In this document: piece after piece, positions 44,254 to 52,963 of the stretch
How the letters are laid out: every line of letters starts with the position of its first letter
Numbering within the stretch: position 1 is the first letter of the stretch
From: Dyella dinghuensis
GTDB taxonomy: Bacteria; Pseudomonadota; Gammaproteobacteria; Xanthomonadales; Rhodanobacteraceae
Length of the DNA: 64,000 nucleotides
NCBI RefSeq assembly: GCF_003977615.1
Contig: NZ_RYZR01000003.1
Span: forward strand, 496,001 to 560,000
Direction: 5' to 3'
Notes under the pieces: model-generated
Told to the model about the DNA's origin: nothing
What the model saw: the letters and a program-made list of their open reading frames with translations, nothing else
The model's database searches: none
Made by a program: the position numbers and the translations under genes

Positions 44254-45243
44254 TTACTGCTTGGGCTGAACCGGTACTTCCCAAACATCGAGCGGGCGTT
44301 TCATGCATTGCTGATGGATGGAGGCCGTCGCTTCGGGCAGGCGCTCGGCGAGAAAATCCACCAGTGCACGTACGCCAGGCAACATGCCGCGGCGGCTGGG
44401 ATACACGAAATGCGCCATGCCTAGCGGCGCGCTCCAATCGGGAAGCAACACTTCCAGTTCACCGCGCGTGATGGCCGGTGCACACACGAATTCCGGCAGT
44501 AACGTCACGCCAACGCCACGCCGCGCCGCCTCCAGAAGAATCGCGAAATCGCCGGTGATCAGGCGGGCGCTGACTTCGACATTGACCCGCTCGCCTTTTG
44601 AATCGATCAGCTCCCACACTTGCGCGCCTTCGTGCTCTTGCATGGTTAGTGCGGGAAGTCGCGACAAATCATCGGGATGCTTGGGATAACCATGCGTTTT
44701 CAGTATGGCGGGGCTCGCCACGACCAAGATGCGCGACTGACTGAAACTGCGCACGACCATGTTCGCGTCGGTGTCGAGCTTGGATCGCACACGTATGGCA
44801 AGGTCGAAACCTTCGTTGATGAGATCGACACGCCGATTGTTCGAAAGCACACGCACCTGCACCTTCGGGTACAGCTGCATGAAGTCGGGGAGTATGTGCG
44901 ACAGCACCGTCTGCGCAAGGGACACCGGGCAACTGAGCCGCACCACGCCACGTGGCTCGGCACGCAGTTCTTCCACGGCATCCTGCGCCGCCTGTGCTTC
45001 CTCGAGCACGGCTCGGCAATGGCCGTAGAAGCGCTCGCCTACCTCGGTCACGACAAAACGGCGCGTCGTCCGCTGCAGCAGCCGCACGCCCAGGCGTTCC
45101 TCCAATTGGGCAATGCGCTTGCTGAGACGGGACTTGGGCACACCCAAAGCACGCCCCGCGGCAGAAAAGCCGCCGTGTTCAACCACGGCTGCGAAGAAGT
45201 ACAGGTCGTTCAGGTCCTGCATGGCACCTGGTAAGGCGGTCAT
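44254..45243 (-). CDS. LysR-family transcriptional regulator
   Basis: A 329-residue LTTR. The winged helix-turn-helix is at about residues 10-67 (FFAAVVEHGGFSAAGRALGVPKSRLSKRIAQLEERLG). The substrate-binding domain runs from about 95 to 300. Start is the ATG at 45243; a second ATG seven codons in is possible. It is divergent from azoR, and a perfect 10-bp inverted repeat (45260-45294) in the shared region is the likely operator. LTTRs in this setting often activate quinone or azo reductases in response to electrophiles. Confidence 0.93.
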   Translation of the reverse strand: MTALPGAMQDLNDLYFFAAVVEHGGFSAAGRALGVPKSRLSKRIAQLEERLGVRLLQRTTRRFVVTEVGERFYGHCRAVLEEAQAAQDAVEELRAEPRGVVRLSCPVSLAQTVLSHILPDFMQLYPKVQVRVLSNNRRVDLINEGFDLAIRVRSKLDTDANMVVRSFSQSRILVVASPAILKTHGYPKHPDDLSRLPALTMQEHEGAQVWELIDSKGERVNVEVSARLITGDFAILLEAARRGVGVTLLPEFVCAPAITRGELEVLLPDWSAPLGMAHFVYPSRRGMLPGVRALVDFLAERLPEATASIHQQCMKRPLDVWEVPVQPKQ

Positions 45244-45259
45244 CTTCGTTTCCCGTATA

Positions 45260-45294
45260 GAACGATAAGTTCAATTTTACCTGTCTTATCGTTC
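45260..45294. promoter_or_regulatory. Inverted-repeat operator in the LysR-azoR gap
   Basis: GAACGATAAG (45260-45269) and CTTATCGTTC (45285-45294) are perfect reverse complements, 15 bases apart, within the 114-base divergent promoter region and near the LysR gene start. This symmetry suits a dimer pair of the LysR protein controlling azoR and itself. Confidence 0.6.
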
Positions 45295-45357
45295 GTTTGT
45301 CCGAATTCTATGCTTACTCCATCGTCGGTCTGCCCGACTGGAACCTGAGATATCACC

Positions 45358-45939
45358 ATGAAACTACTTCATATTGATGCAAGCTCGCTTGGCCAGCACT
45401 CCGTCTCGCGCCAATTGACCGCCGCCGCCGTGAACAAGCTCCGCCAGGAACACCCTGCCCTGGACGTTACCTACCGCGACGTCAGCAGCAACCCGCTGCC
45501 GCATTGGACGCCGGTCGTCGACGCTCAGAGCGAAGCCGCCCAGCTCGGCAACGAAGTGATGGACGAATTCCTTGCCGCGGACGTGATTGTCATCGGCGCC
45601 CCGATGTACAACTTCTCGATTCCCAGCCAGCTCAAGGCATGGATCGACCGTATTTCCGTCGCCGGCAAGACGTTCAGCTACACCGAAGCCGGCCCGAAGG
45701 GCTTGGCCGGTGGTAAGCGCGTCATCGTTGCTTCCAGCCGCGGCGGCATCTACAGCAGCGGTCCCGCAGCCGGCCTGGATTTCCAGGAAGCGTATCTGCG
45801 CGCTGTCTTTGGATTTCTCGGCATCACCGATTTGCAGTTTGTCCGTGCCGAAGGCGTGAACGTCAGCGCCGAGCACAAGACCAACGCGATCGCAGCGGCT
45901 CACAACACGATCGGCACGCTGACCAGCAAAGCCGCCTGA
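45358..45939 (+). CDS. azoR: FMN-dependent NADH-azoreductase
   Basis: A 193-residue flavodoxin-fold quinone/azo reductase. It has the start MKLLHIDASSLGQHSVSRQL (phosphate/FMN loop), APMYNFSIPSQLKAWIDRIS and SSRGGIYSSGPAAGLD. It reduces quinones and azo compounds with NADH by two-electron transfer, protecting against thiol stress. It is controlled in all likelihood by the divergent LysR gene and is monocistronic, ending at a strong terminator. Confidence 0.95.
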   Translation: MKLLHIDASSLGQHSVSRQLTAAAVNKLRQEHPALDVTYRDVSSNPLPHWTPVVDAQSEAAQLGNEVMDEFLAADVIVIGAPMYNFSIPSQLKAWIDRISVAGKTFSYTEAGPKGLAGGKRVIVASSRGGIYSSGPAAGLDFQEAYLRAVFGFLGITDLQFVRAEGVNVSAEHKTNAIAAAHNTIGTLTSKAA

Positions 45940-45967
45940 TCCAACCATCGCCGTAAGAAGTAATTTC

Positions 45968-45996
45968 AGGAGCGTCCCGCTTGGACGCTCCTTTTT
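45968..45996 (+). terminator. Terminator after azoR
   Basis: Stem AGGAGCGTCC (45968-45977) with GGACGCTCCT (45983-45992), loop CGCTT, then a T-run. It sits between convergent azoR and zipA. Confidence 0.9.
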
Positions 45997-46001
45997 TGCG
46001 C

Positions 46002-47018
46002 TTAGCGGCCGAAGCGAATCTCGCCGCCGTCGTGTTCGCGATCCCAGCCGCGCAATTCGTCGCGAATGTGCGCGATGCGCTGGCGTCCCAGTGCATTGCG
46101 CTCTTCATCAAGCACCTGGCCGTCGAGCAACTCGGCGATGCGTTGCGCCGTCGGCAGCATGGTGTCCCACGCATCCAACGCGGTGACGGGGCCTGGCAAG
46201 GCCATGAAGAAACTCAGACCCGGCGTGTTTAGCGCATCGAGTCGTGTGAGATCGAAACTGCCAGGCTTGACCATATTGGCCACGCTGAAGATCGGACCCA
46301 GTTCGCGCTTGCCATCCACCAGACGGTGGTAGATGCCCATATCGCCGTATTCCAGACCCGCTTTCTCGGCAGCGACGATGAGATCTGCGCCGTTGAACGG
46401 ATGACCGTCGCGCGCGATGACGAACAAGCTGACGATGCGCTCCACCGGCATTTGCGGCGGCCGCTTGCCGAGATCGGAGCGCTGCGGAATACGCGGCGCT
46501 GGCGCGGGAGCTGCGGGTGCCGGTGCGAAAACCGGCTCCTCCGGCGGCGGTGGCGGATTCATGGGTTCCGTAGGTGCGTAACGGCGCTCGGTTTTCGACT
46601 GCGCCTCCGGCTGAGAGGGTGCGCGCAAGGTCTCGATAATGGATGCGGCCGTGCTGCTGACTTTTGGCATCTGCAACGCATGGTGACGATCGTCGGCCAG
46701 CGTCGCGTTGAGCTTCTCGAGCTCCGTGCGCAGCCCCATGTCCAGCTCGCCTTGCTCGGGCTCCGTCGCGGAAAAGTGCGGGCCGATGCGCTCGCCGTGC
46801 GCGTCGTCGAATGCATCGCCGTCGTCGGCGGCAGTTTCACCAAATGTCGGATCGCGTCGCTCGCCGCTTACCGTCTCGGGCGCCAGGCGCCGCTTGCCCT
46901 GCTCTCTCTTCGGCTCGCCGAACAGCCAGACAAGAATCAGCACGATTACGCCGACGACAGCCAGCGGAATGCCAATCCACGGATTCCATTCAAGAGCCAA
47001 CGCAGAACCTAGCAACAT
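46002..47018 (-). CDS. zipA: Cell division protein ZipA
   Basis: A 338-residue FtsZ-anchoring protein from the ATG at 47018 (MLLGSALALEWNPWIG). One N-terminal membrane helix (about residues 12-33), a charged then Pro/Ala-rich linker (to about 195), and the C-terminal FtsZ-binding ZipA domain (GHPFNGADLIVAAEKAGLEYGDMGIYH). It tethers the Z-ring to the inner membrane. It starts 11 bases after smc ends, so they form an operon. ligA, often next in gammaproteobacteria, is absent; azoR converges instead. Confidence 0.92.
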   Translation of the reverse strand: MLLGSALALEWNPWIGIPLAVVGVIVLILVWLFGEPKREQGKRRLAPETVSGERRDPTFGETAADDGDAFDDAHGERIGPHFSATEPEQGELDMGLRTELEKLNATLADDRHHALQMPKVSSTAASIIETLRAPSQPEAQSKTERRYAPTEPMNPPPPPEEPVFAPAPAAPAPAPRIPQRSDLGKRPPQMPVERIVSLFVIARDGHPFNGADLIVAAEKAGLEYGDMGIYHRLVDGKRELGPIFSVANMVKPGSFDLTRLDALNTPGLSFFMALPGPVTALDAWDTMLPTAQRIAELLDGQVLDEERNALGRQRIAHIRDELRGWDREHDGGEIRFGR

Positions 47019-47029
47019 GATGTCAGTCC

Positions 47030-50000
47030 TCAGGCGGCGCCGGCCAGCTTGGCGGCCTCGGCAAGATCGACCTGCACAAGACGCGAAACACCCGGCTCGC
47101 GCATAGTAACGCCGCAAAGCTGGCTGGCCGCCTCCATGGTGGCCTTGTTATGGCTCACGAAGATGAACTGCACCTTTTCGCTCATCTCGCGCACCATGTT
47201 CGAGAAGCGGCCCACGTTCGCTTCGTCGAGCGGCGCGTCCACTTCGTCCAGCAAGCAGAACGGTGCAGGATTCAGCGCGAAGATCGCAAACACCAGCGAT
47301 ACCGCCGTCAGCGCCTTTTCACCGCCTGAAAGCAGCGTGATGTTCGATACGCGCTTACCCGGCGGCCGCGCCATGATCGACACGCCCGTGCTGAGCAGGT
47401 CGTCGCCGGTCAATTCCAGATAAGCGTGACCGCCGCCGAACAAGCGCGGGAACAATTCCTGCACGCCCGCGTTGACGCGATCGAAGGTCTCCTTGAAGCG
47501 CTGACGCGTTTCGCGGTCGATCTTCTTGATGGCGTTTTCCAACGTTTCCATCGCGCTGGTCAAGTCGGCGAGCTGCGTGTCGAGATAGGTCTTGCGCTCG
47601 CTTTGTTCGGCATGCTCCTGAATCGCGGCGAGATTGACCGGTTCCAGTCGCGCGATCTTTTGACCGAGATCGGCAAGATGTTGACGCCATTGCGCAGCGT
47701 CCACATCTTCGGCCAATTCCGCCAGCAAAGTTTCCAGCTCAAGACCGGAAGCTGCGATGGCCTCCGCGAGCTGATCCGCACGCATCTGCAACGCCTGCGC
47801 AGCAAGACGCTTCTCGGAAACACTCTCGCGCAAGCCGTTGAGTTCTTGCTCGACGTTGTGACGTTGCTGTTCCAGCTTGCGAAATTCGATATCGCAATCC
47901 TCGAGCGCGCGGCGCGCGTCGACGAGCTGGCGATCCACCAGCAGACGCTGATCCAGATACGTCTGACGCTCGGCTTCCAGTTCGGCAATGGGGTCGGAAC
48001 CCGCGGCGAGCTGTTCGGCAATTTCAGTGCGGCGCGCGTCGATCTGGCGAATCTGGCTGTCCATGCGGGCCAGCGCCTGCTCCAGCGACGTCAGCGACGA
48101 ACGCTTGGATTCGATACTGAGTGCAAGCGCGTGTGCCTGATCCGCAGCGTCGCGCGCATTCATGCGCGCTTCTTCGCGTGCTTCGAGCAGTGCGCGGCGT
48201 TCGTTTTCGAGCTCGCGGCGCTGGTCTTCGAGATCGCCCATGTTGTTGACCGACTCATCCAACCTTGCACGCGCGTCGCGCGTTTGCGTCTGGAGTTCCT
48301 CGATCTGTTCGATCAACGCGCTGACTTCGCCGGCTACCTTTTCGGCGCGTGCACGTGCCGTTTCAACCTTGCCGCGATGACTCTGCAACTGACCGGCGAG
48401 TTCCGACTGACGACGGTGCGCGTTGTAAAGTTCGCGCTGCGCGTCATCGCGGGAGCGCTCGACTTCGAATTTGTTGGTGCGCAACGTATCGAGTGTCGAG
48501 GTCGCTTCTTGGATTTGTGCTTCCAGCGTTTCGACCTGCTCGGTCAGCACGCGAATTTCGCGCTCGCGCGCCAGCACACCCACCTGATTGCCCTGCGCAC
48601 GACGCACACGCGCCCAGCCCGGGCCCAGCCATTCGCCGGTGCGCGTGATGACCGATTGATACGGCGCCAGCGCAGAAAGACCGGAAACGCGCTGATGCGC
48701 TTCATCGACGTTTTCAGCGGTCAGTACGTGAGCAAGGATGGACGTTGCGGCAACGGGGCCGCGCACGTGCGCAGCAAGCGTTCCCGCCGTGGCGGCACCA
48801 CCTTCCGCTTCATCGAGCAACGCGACATCCGCGTTATCGATACCGGGAAAGTCGCGCGCCAGATCGTGCGCGCCGTCGACGAGCACGCTGTCGATAAAGC
48901 CCGACAGCACCGTCTCGACCGCCGTTTCCCAGCCCGCTTCCACTTGCAGCACTTCGCCCAGACGACGCTTTTTGTCGAGGCCAAACTTCGACAGCCAGCT
49001 GCTGGCAGCGCTTTCTTCCTGACCCAATGCGGCGTGCTGCAATGCTTCCAGCGAAGCCAGGCGGCCACGAGACGTCTGCAATTGCTGACGCGCTTCGTTA
49101 AGAACCGACTGCACCTGACGTTCTTCATCAAGCACTTTTTCGTAGCTGAGTTTGTGCTGATCGAGCATGCCGCCGAGCGATTCCACGCGTTCGCGCTGAG
49201 TATCGTGTTCGACGTGCATTTGATCGGCGGCGGCATCGAGCGCGGCAACGTCGGTGGCCTTCTGTTCGGTGTCCAGTGTTTCCTTGCGTTTGGATAGGTC
49301 CATCGATTGACGATCGAGATAGCCGAGCTTGGTGCGCTCCACTTCAGCGGCGCGGCTCGCTTCACCGGCGGTGCGCGTATAGGTATCCCAGCGTTGCTGC
49401 CAATCGGCAAGCTTGGTTTCCGTTTCGCGCTGCGACTCGGCTGTTTCGTCCTGCATTTGACGCAGTGTTTCGAGCTTGGGATCGCCTTCGGCGAGCGCCA
49501 TCCGCAAGGTTTCTACCTGGTCGCGATCGGTGGCAATGTGCGAAGCAAGTTCGCTGTGCTCGCGTTCGGCATCGAGCTGCGCGCGCTGCAGGCGTTCCGC
49601 GGTTTCGCGGTTGTAGCGAACCTGCTGTTCGACGCGCGCGATTTCGGCGCCGACCTTGTAGACCTCGCCCTGCACCGAGTTCAGATGTTCGCTGGCTTCG
49701 GTATGACGTTCGCGCGCCGTTTCGATCTGCGCCTCGATCTGGCGCTGTGTGGCGAGATGCTTTTCGATGGCGATTTCCGCGGCGGAGAGCCCTTCGCCCT
49801 GTCCGTCGTGCTGACTTTTCAGTCCGCGGTATTCGAGCGCGCGCAGTTCGGCTTCTTTGCGCGTCTGCTCTTCCTTGTACGCTTTCCAACGTTCAGCGGC
49901 GCGCGCCTGACGATTCAAATGCTCGAGCTGCTTGTCGACTTCGTCGCGCACGTCGCGCACGCGGTCGAGATTTTCGCGCGTTGCCTTGATGCGGCTTTCG

Positions 50001-50539
50001 GTTTCCTTGCGGCGTTCCTTGTATTTTGAAATGCCGGCGGCTTCTTCCAGATGTGTACGCAACTCTTCCGGATGCGCTTCAATGATCTGGCTGATCATGC
50101 CCTGCTCGATGATCGAGTAGCTGCGCGGGCCCAGGCCGGTGCCGAGGAACAGATCCGTAATGTCGCGACGGCGGCAACGCCCGCCGTTGAGGAAGTACGC
50201 CGATTGCCCGTCGCGCGTGACCTGGCGCTTCACGGAAATTTCGGCGTACTGCGCGTATTCGCCCTGAATGGTGCCGTCGGCGTTGTCGAAGATCAGTTCG
50301 ACCGTCGCCTGGCCGACCGGCTTGCGCGCATTCGAGCCGGAGAAGATCACGTCCGTCAGCGAATCACCGCGCAGGCGGCTGGCCGCGCTCTCGCCCATCA
50401 CCCAGCGAATGGCGTCGATGATGTTGGACTTGCCGCAACCGTTTGGTCCGACCACACCGGTCATGTTGGTGGGCAGATGCAAGGTGGTCGGATCGACGAA
50501 GGACTTGAACCCGGCGAGTTTGATCGTGGTTAGGCGCAT
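47030..50539 (-). CDS. smc: Chromosome segregation protein SMC
   Basis: A 1169-residue SMC ATPase. The N-terminal Walker A is GPNGCGKSNIIDAIRW (about residues 32-47). Long coiled coils flank the hinge (about 500-680, FIDSVLVDGAHDLARDF). The C-terminal head has LLSGGEKALTAVSLVFAIF (signature) and FCLLDEVDAPLDEAN (Walker B). It compacts and segregates the chromosome with ScpA/ScpB, acting on nucleoid DNA. Presence of SMC rather than MukB fits Xanthomonadales. First gene of smc-zipA. Confidence 0.98.
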   Translation of the reverse strand: MRLTTIKLAGFKSFVDPTTLHLPTNMTGVVGPNGCGKSNIIDAIRWVMGESAASRLRGDSLTDVIFSGSNARKPVGQATVELIFDNADGTIQGEYAQYAEISVKRQVTRDGQSAYFLNGGRCRRRDITDLFLGTGLGPRSYSIIEQGMISQIIEAHPEELRTHLEEAAGISKYKERRKETESRIKATRENLDRVRDVRDEVDKQLEHLNRQARAAERWKAYKEEQTRKEAELRALEYRGLKSQHDGQGEGLSAAEIAIEKHLATQRQIEAQIETARERHTEASEHLNSVQGEVYKVGAEIARVEQQVRYNRETAERLQRAQLDAEREHSELASHIATDRDQVETLRMALAEGDPKLETLRQMQDETAESQRETETKLADWQQRWDTYTRTAGEASRAAEVERTKLGYLDRQSMDLSKRKETLDTEQKATDVAALDAAADQMHVEHDTQRERVESLGGMLDQHKLSYEKVLDEERQVQSVLNEARQQLQTSRGRLASLEALQHAALGQEESAASSWLSKFGLDKKRRLGEVLQVEAGWETAVETVLSGFIDSVLVDGAHDLARDFPGIDNADVALLDEAEGGAATAGTLAAHVRGPVAATSILAHVLTAENVDEAHQRVSGLSALAPYQSVITRTGEWLGPGWARVRRAQGNQVGVLAREREIRVLTEQVETLEAQIQEATSTLDTLRTNKFEVERSRDDAQRELYNAHRRQSELAGQLQSHRGKVETARARAEKVAGEVSALIEQIEELQTQTRDARARLDESVNNMGDLEDQRRELENERRALLEAREEARMNARDAADQAHALALSIESKRSSLTSLEQALARMDSQIRQIDARRTEIAEQLAAGSDPIAELEAERQTYLDQRLLVDRQLVDARRALEDCDIEFRKLEQQRHNVEQELNGLRESVSEKRLAAQALQMRADQLAEAIAASGLELETLLAELAEDVDAAQWRQHLADLGQKIARLEPVNLAAIQEHAEQSERKTYLDTQLADLTSAMETLENAIKKIDRETRQRFKETFDRVNAGVQELFPRLFGGGHAYLELTGDDLLSTGVSIMARPPGKRVSNITLLSGGEKALTAVSLVFAIFALNPAPFCLLDEVDAPLDEANVGRFSNMVREMSEKVQFIFVSHNKATMEAASQLCGVTMREPGVSRLVQVDLAEAAKLAGAA

Positions 50540-50673
50540 GCAGAGTCAGCAGCTCAAAAGGTGATAGCCCACCGGCGTGGGCGACGGGTCACTGTGCCAA
50601 ACACATGACAGCATCGCAATGCGTTTGGAGATTCGTGTGACCTGAAGAACATGATCCAACCGATTGATTCGTA

Positions 50674-50934
50674 TCAATCTGGCGCTTTTGCATCGATGGA
50701 AAGCGCGTGAATGCCGTTGTCCATCAGCTCGCCCAGTGCGGCGTAGACGAGTCGGTGGCGCTTGATCGGCGGCACGCCCGCAAACTGCTCGCTGACCACG
50801 CGCACGTGGAAATGCCCCTTCCCTTCGTTCGCGTGACCGGCGTGCTTGTGGCCTTCGTCCAGCACTTCCAGCTCGACCGGATGCAGCGCCGCGTCCAGAC
50901 GATGGCGAATTTGTTCGACCATCGCTGCCGTCAT
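50674..50934 (-). CDS. BolA family protein
   Basis: An 86-residue BolA/IbaG-type protein with the family pattern [27 protein letters not shown] and [15 protein letters not shown]. BolA proteins pair with monothiol glutaredoxins to handle [2Fe-2S] clusters and influence cell shape. The ATG overlaps the YciI stop (ATGA). A small hairpin (GATTGAT/ATCAATC, 50662-50679) spans its stop codon. Confidence 0.92.
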   Translation of the reverse strand: MTAAMVEQIRHRLDAALHPVELEVLDEGHKHAGHANEGKGHFHVRVVSEQFAGVPPIKRHRLVYAALGELMDNGIHALSIDAKAPD

Positions 50935-51233
50935 GCCGGCAATACCTTGCGGAACGGCTTCACGCTGACACTCGCGTAGACATTGGACTCGATATACGGG
51001 TCAGCCTTCGCCCAGTGCTCGGCCTCTGCCAGCGAGGAAAACTCGGCGACGATCAGGCTGCCGGTGAAGCCTGCGGGGCCTGGCTGATCGCTATCGATGG
51101 CCGGGAACGGGCCGGCCAGCAGCAGACGCCCTTCCTGTTGAAGCTTCTCCAGCCGCGCCAGATGCGCGCCGCGTGCGGCCAGTCGGCGATCGAGCGAATC
51201 CGGATGATCCGTGCCCGTGATGGCGTACCACAT
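50931..51233 (-). CDS. YciI family protein
   Basis: A 100-residue YCII-domain protein with a ferredoxin-like fold. It shows the motif [20 protein letters not shown] followed by [13 protein letters not shown], containing the conserved His and Asp of the family. Enzymatic role is not established. It is coupled to the BolA gene by a 4-base overlap, forming a two-gene unit. Confidence 0.92.
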   Translation of the reverse strand: MWYAITGTDHPDSLDRRLAARGAHLARLEKLQQEGRLLLAGPFPAIDSDQPGPAGFTGSLIVAEFSSLAEAEHWAKADPYIESNVYASVSVKPFRKVLPA

Positions 51234-51344
51234 GTCTTCGAACTCCCTCAGGCAATCGGTGATCTTAGCCCACTGCGCTGCCTTGAATCATTCTTGGCCG
51301 AGCCCAATTGGCTGCATCAGATACCTGGCAAAAGGAATGCTGGC

Positions 51345-51998
51345 ATGTGGTCGACGTTTGTGAATGGCATCGCGGGGCTGCTTGCGCAGTTGGCTCATGC
51401 GCTCGATGGCAGTTATGGCCTCGCCGTCATCGCGATGGCGGTAGCGGTGCGGTTGATCCTGTTGCCGATGACGCTGCACGCCGCGGAACAGGCATGGCAT
51501 CGGCAAGCCAAGTTGTTGAAGCTGAAGCCGGAACTCGACCGGCTGCGCGAACGCCACGCCAAAGATCCATCGGCATACGCCACTGCCACGCAATCGCTCT
51601 ATCGCCAACACGGCGTCACCAGCGGATTGGGTAGCGGCATGCTCACTGCCATCGTGCAGGCGCCATTGGGTGCCGGCATCTATGCGGCGATTCGTCAAAG
51701 CGTTGCGGGTGCAGGCTCGTTCCTGTGGGTAAGCAAGCTCGCTCGGCCCGACGCGTGGCTAGCCATCATCGTCACGCTGATGAGCTGTGCGGCCATTGCG
51801 CTCAACCCCGCGATGTCCGAGCAGGCCAGAACCGCGGTCCACTGGCTACCGGTGATCGTGACGCTGCTCGTGACATGGCATCTCAGCGCCGGACTGTGTT
51901 TGTACTGGGCCGGCGGCGCTGGTGTGGGCGTGCTTCAGGCCGCCCTGCTGCGCCAGCGCATTAATCGGTCGAAACCGGCCTCTTCTCCAGGGCGTTAG
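51345..51998 (+). CDS. Short YidC/Oxa1-like membrane protein
   Basis: A 217-residue membrane protein with an Oxa1 core: a first helix AVIAMAVAVRLILLP with the conserved groove Arg (R36), then a charged cytoplasmic hairpin (HRQAKLLKLKPELDRLRERH) and about four more hydrophobic segments. It lacks the long periplasmic P1 domain of proteobacterial YidC and is about 40% of its length. The true yidC is not in the window. A weak ribosome site precedes the ATG. It may be a specialised insertase paralogue; identification is by pattern and moderately sure. Confidence 0.75.
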   Translation: MWSTFVNGIAGLLAQLAHALDGSYGLAVIAMAVAVRLILLPMTLHAAEQAWHRQAKLLKLKPELDRLRERHAKDPSAYATATQSLYRQHGVTSGLGSGMLTAIVQAPLGAGIYAAIRQSVAGAGSFLWVSKLARPDAWLAIIVTLMSCAAIALNPAMSEQARTAVHWLPVIVTLLVTWHLSAGLCLYWAGGAGVGVLQAALLRQRINRSKPASSPGR

Positions 51999-52193
51999 GC
52001 ACCCTGGCAGCGGGTGATACCTGTCAGGAGCAATCCCTGACATCGTCCGCTGCCGCCCAAAACGCCTCGCGAGCATGCTTTCACACGCTGGGAAGTGGGT
52101 CCGATTTCGTTCTAGATCACCCGCCAAAGCCCGGTCTGAAGCCATTTTCTGGATGTCATAGCCCTCTAGGCCATCAGTCATAGCACGCGGTCG

Positions 52194-52234
52194 TTGACAG
52201 CTTCGAAGATGGTGTTATAGTCCACTACAACACC
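52194..52234 (+). promoter_or_regulatory. Promoter with overlapping YtrA-type GntR operator
   Basis: Minus-35 TTGACA (52194-52199), 16-base spacer, minus-10 TATAGT (52216-52221). A dyad covers the minus-10: GGTGTTATAGT (52211-52221), two bases, ACTACAACACC (52224-52234), with one mismatch. This equals GGTG-N16-CACC, the pattern I recall for YtrA-family repressors. It should allow the downstream GntR protein to repress its own operon. Confidence 0.75.
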
Positions 52235-52263
52235 GGTCCACGAGATCACTAAGGAGAGCCGTC

Positions 52264-52584
52264 ATGAAAGCACCGAACCCGATCGCCCTAACCGCCGCGG
52301 TTCTGTTTACCACGGTCAGCCTGCTCGCTCTGAGCCCGAACACCCCGAAAGACCATGTCACCGAAATCAATGGCGCAAAGGTCATCGACCTGGCACCCGT
52401 CTTCGTCCACCCGACGGCTGCCGACGAACGCGCCGCTGCATTGCTGGCAACGGCCAGCCTGACCTTCGTCAACTCGCCGATCGCCGGCCACGTGGAAAGC
52501 ACGGCCAGCCTTCTCGGGGCGCAACTGTCCATGCCCTACTATTCGTTTGGCACCGCCAAGTTCGCCGGCATCAGCAAGGAATAA
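52264..52584 (+). CDS. Small exported protein of unknown function, first gene of the YtrA-type operon
   Basis: A 106-residue protein with AAGGAG before the ATG. The first about 25 residues form a signal peptide or membrane anchor (NPIALTAAVLFTTVSLLAL). The mature part is Ala/Thr/Ser-rich, without cysteines. I recognise no family. It ends 4 bases before the GntR gene, whose ribosome site lies in its last codons, so expression is coupled. It is transcribed from the GGTG-N16-CACC promoter. It could be the substrate, sensor or accessory subunit of the ABC system (inference). Confidence 0.7.
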   Translation: MKAPNPIALTAAVLFTTVSLLALSPNTPKDHVTEINGAKVIDLAPVFVHPTAADERAAALLATASLTFVNSPIAGHVESTASLLGAQLSMPYYSFGTAKFAGISKE

Positions 52585-52588
52585 ATCC

Positions 52589-52963
52589 ATGTCCATCACC
52601 TGGAACGACAGCGTCCCGATCTATCGCCAACTACGCGAACGCGTAGTGGCGATGATCCTGGACGGCGCCTTGAACGAGGGCGACCCGCTGCCGTCAGTAC
52701 GCCAGGTTGCAGCGGACTTTCAGATCAATCCGCTCACCGTCTCCAAGGCGTACCAGGAACTGGTCGACGATCAACTTGTGGAAAAAAGGAGGGGGCTGGG
52801 GATGTTTGTCATCGATGGAGCCCGCGAGGCGCTGCTCAAATCCGAGCGTGAGCGCTTCCTGAGAGAGGAATGGCCTGCACTGTTCGCACGTTTGCAGCGC
52901 CTGGGTCTGGACCTGAAAACCCTGATGCGCGAAGCGCCCCAGGATTCGGAGAATCAGTCATGA
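52589..52963 (+). CDS. GntR-family repressor, YtrA subfamily
   Basis: A 124-residue regulator. The winged helix-turn-helix is at about residues 8-75 (VPIYRQLRERVVAMILDGAL, LPSVRQVAADFQINPLTVSKAYQEL), with only a short helical C-terminal dimerisation region, typical of YtrA rather than FadR/HutC types. Its stop overlaps the ATPase ATG (ATGA). YtrA regulators usually repress a linked ABC transporter and respond to cell-envelope stress; the dyad at 52211-52234 is the predicted operator. Confidence 0.92.
   Translation: MSITWNDSVPIYRQLRERVVAMILDGALNEGDPLPSVRQVAADFQINPLTVSKAYQELVDDQLVEKRRGLGMFVIDGAREALLKSERERFLREEWPALFARLQRLGLDLKTLMREAPQDSENQS

Noticed and set aside
47426-49297. 623-codon open frame opposite smc
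   Set aside because: Antisense of the coiled-coil region; composition bias explains the lack of stops.
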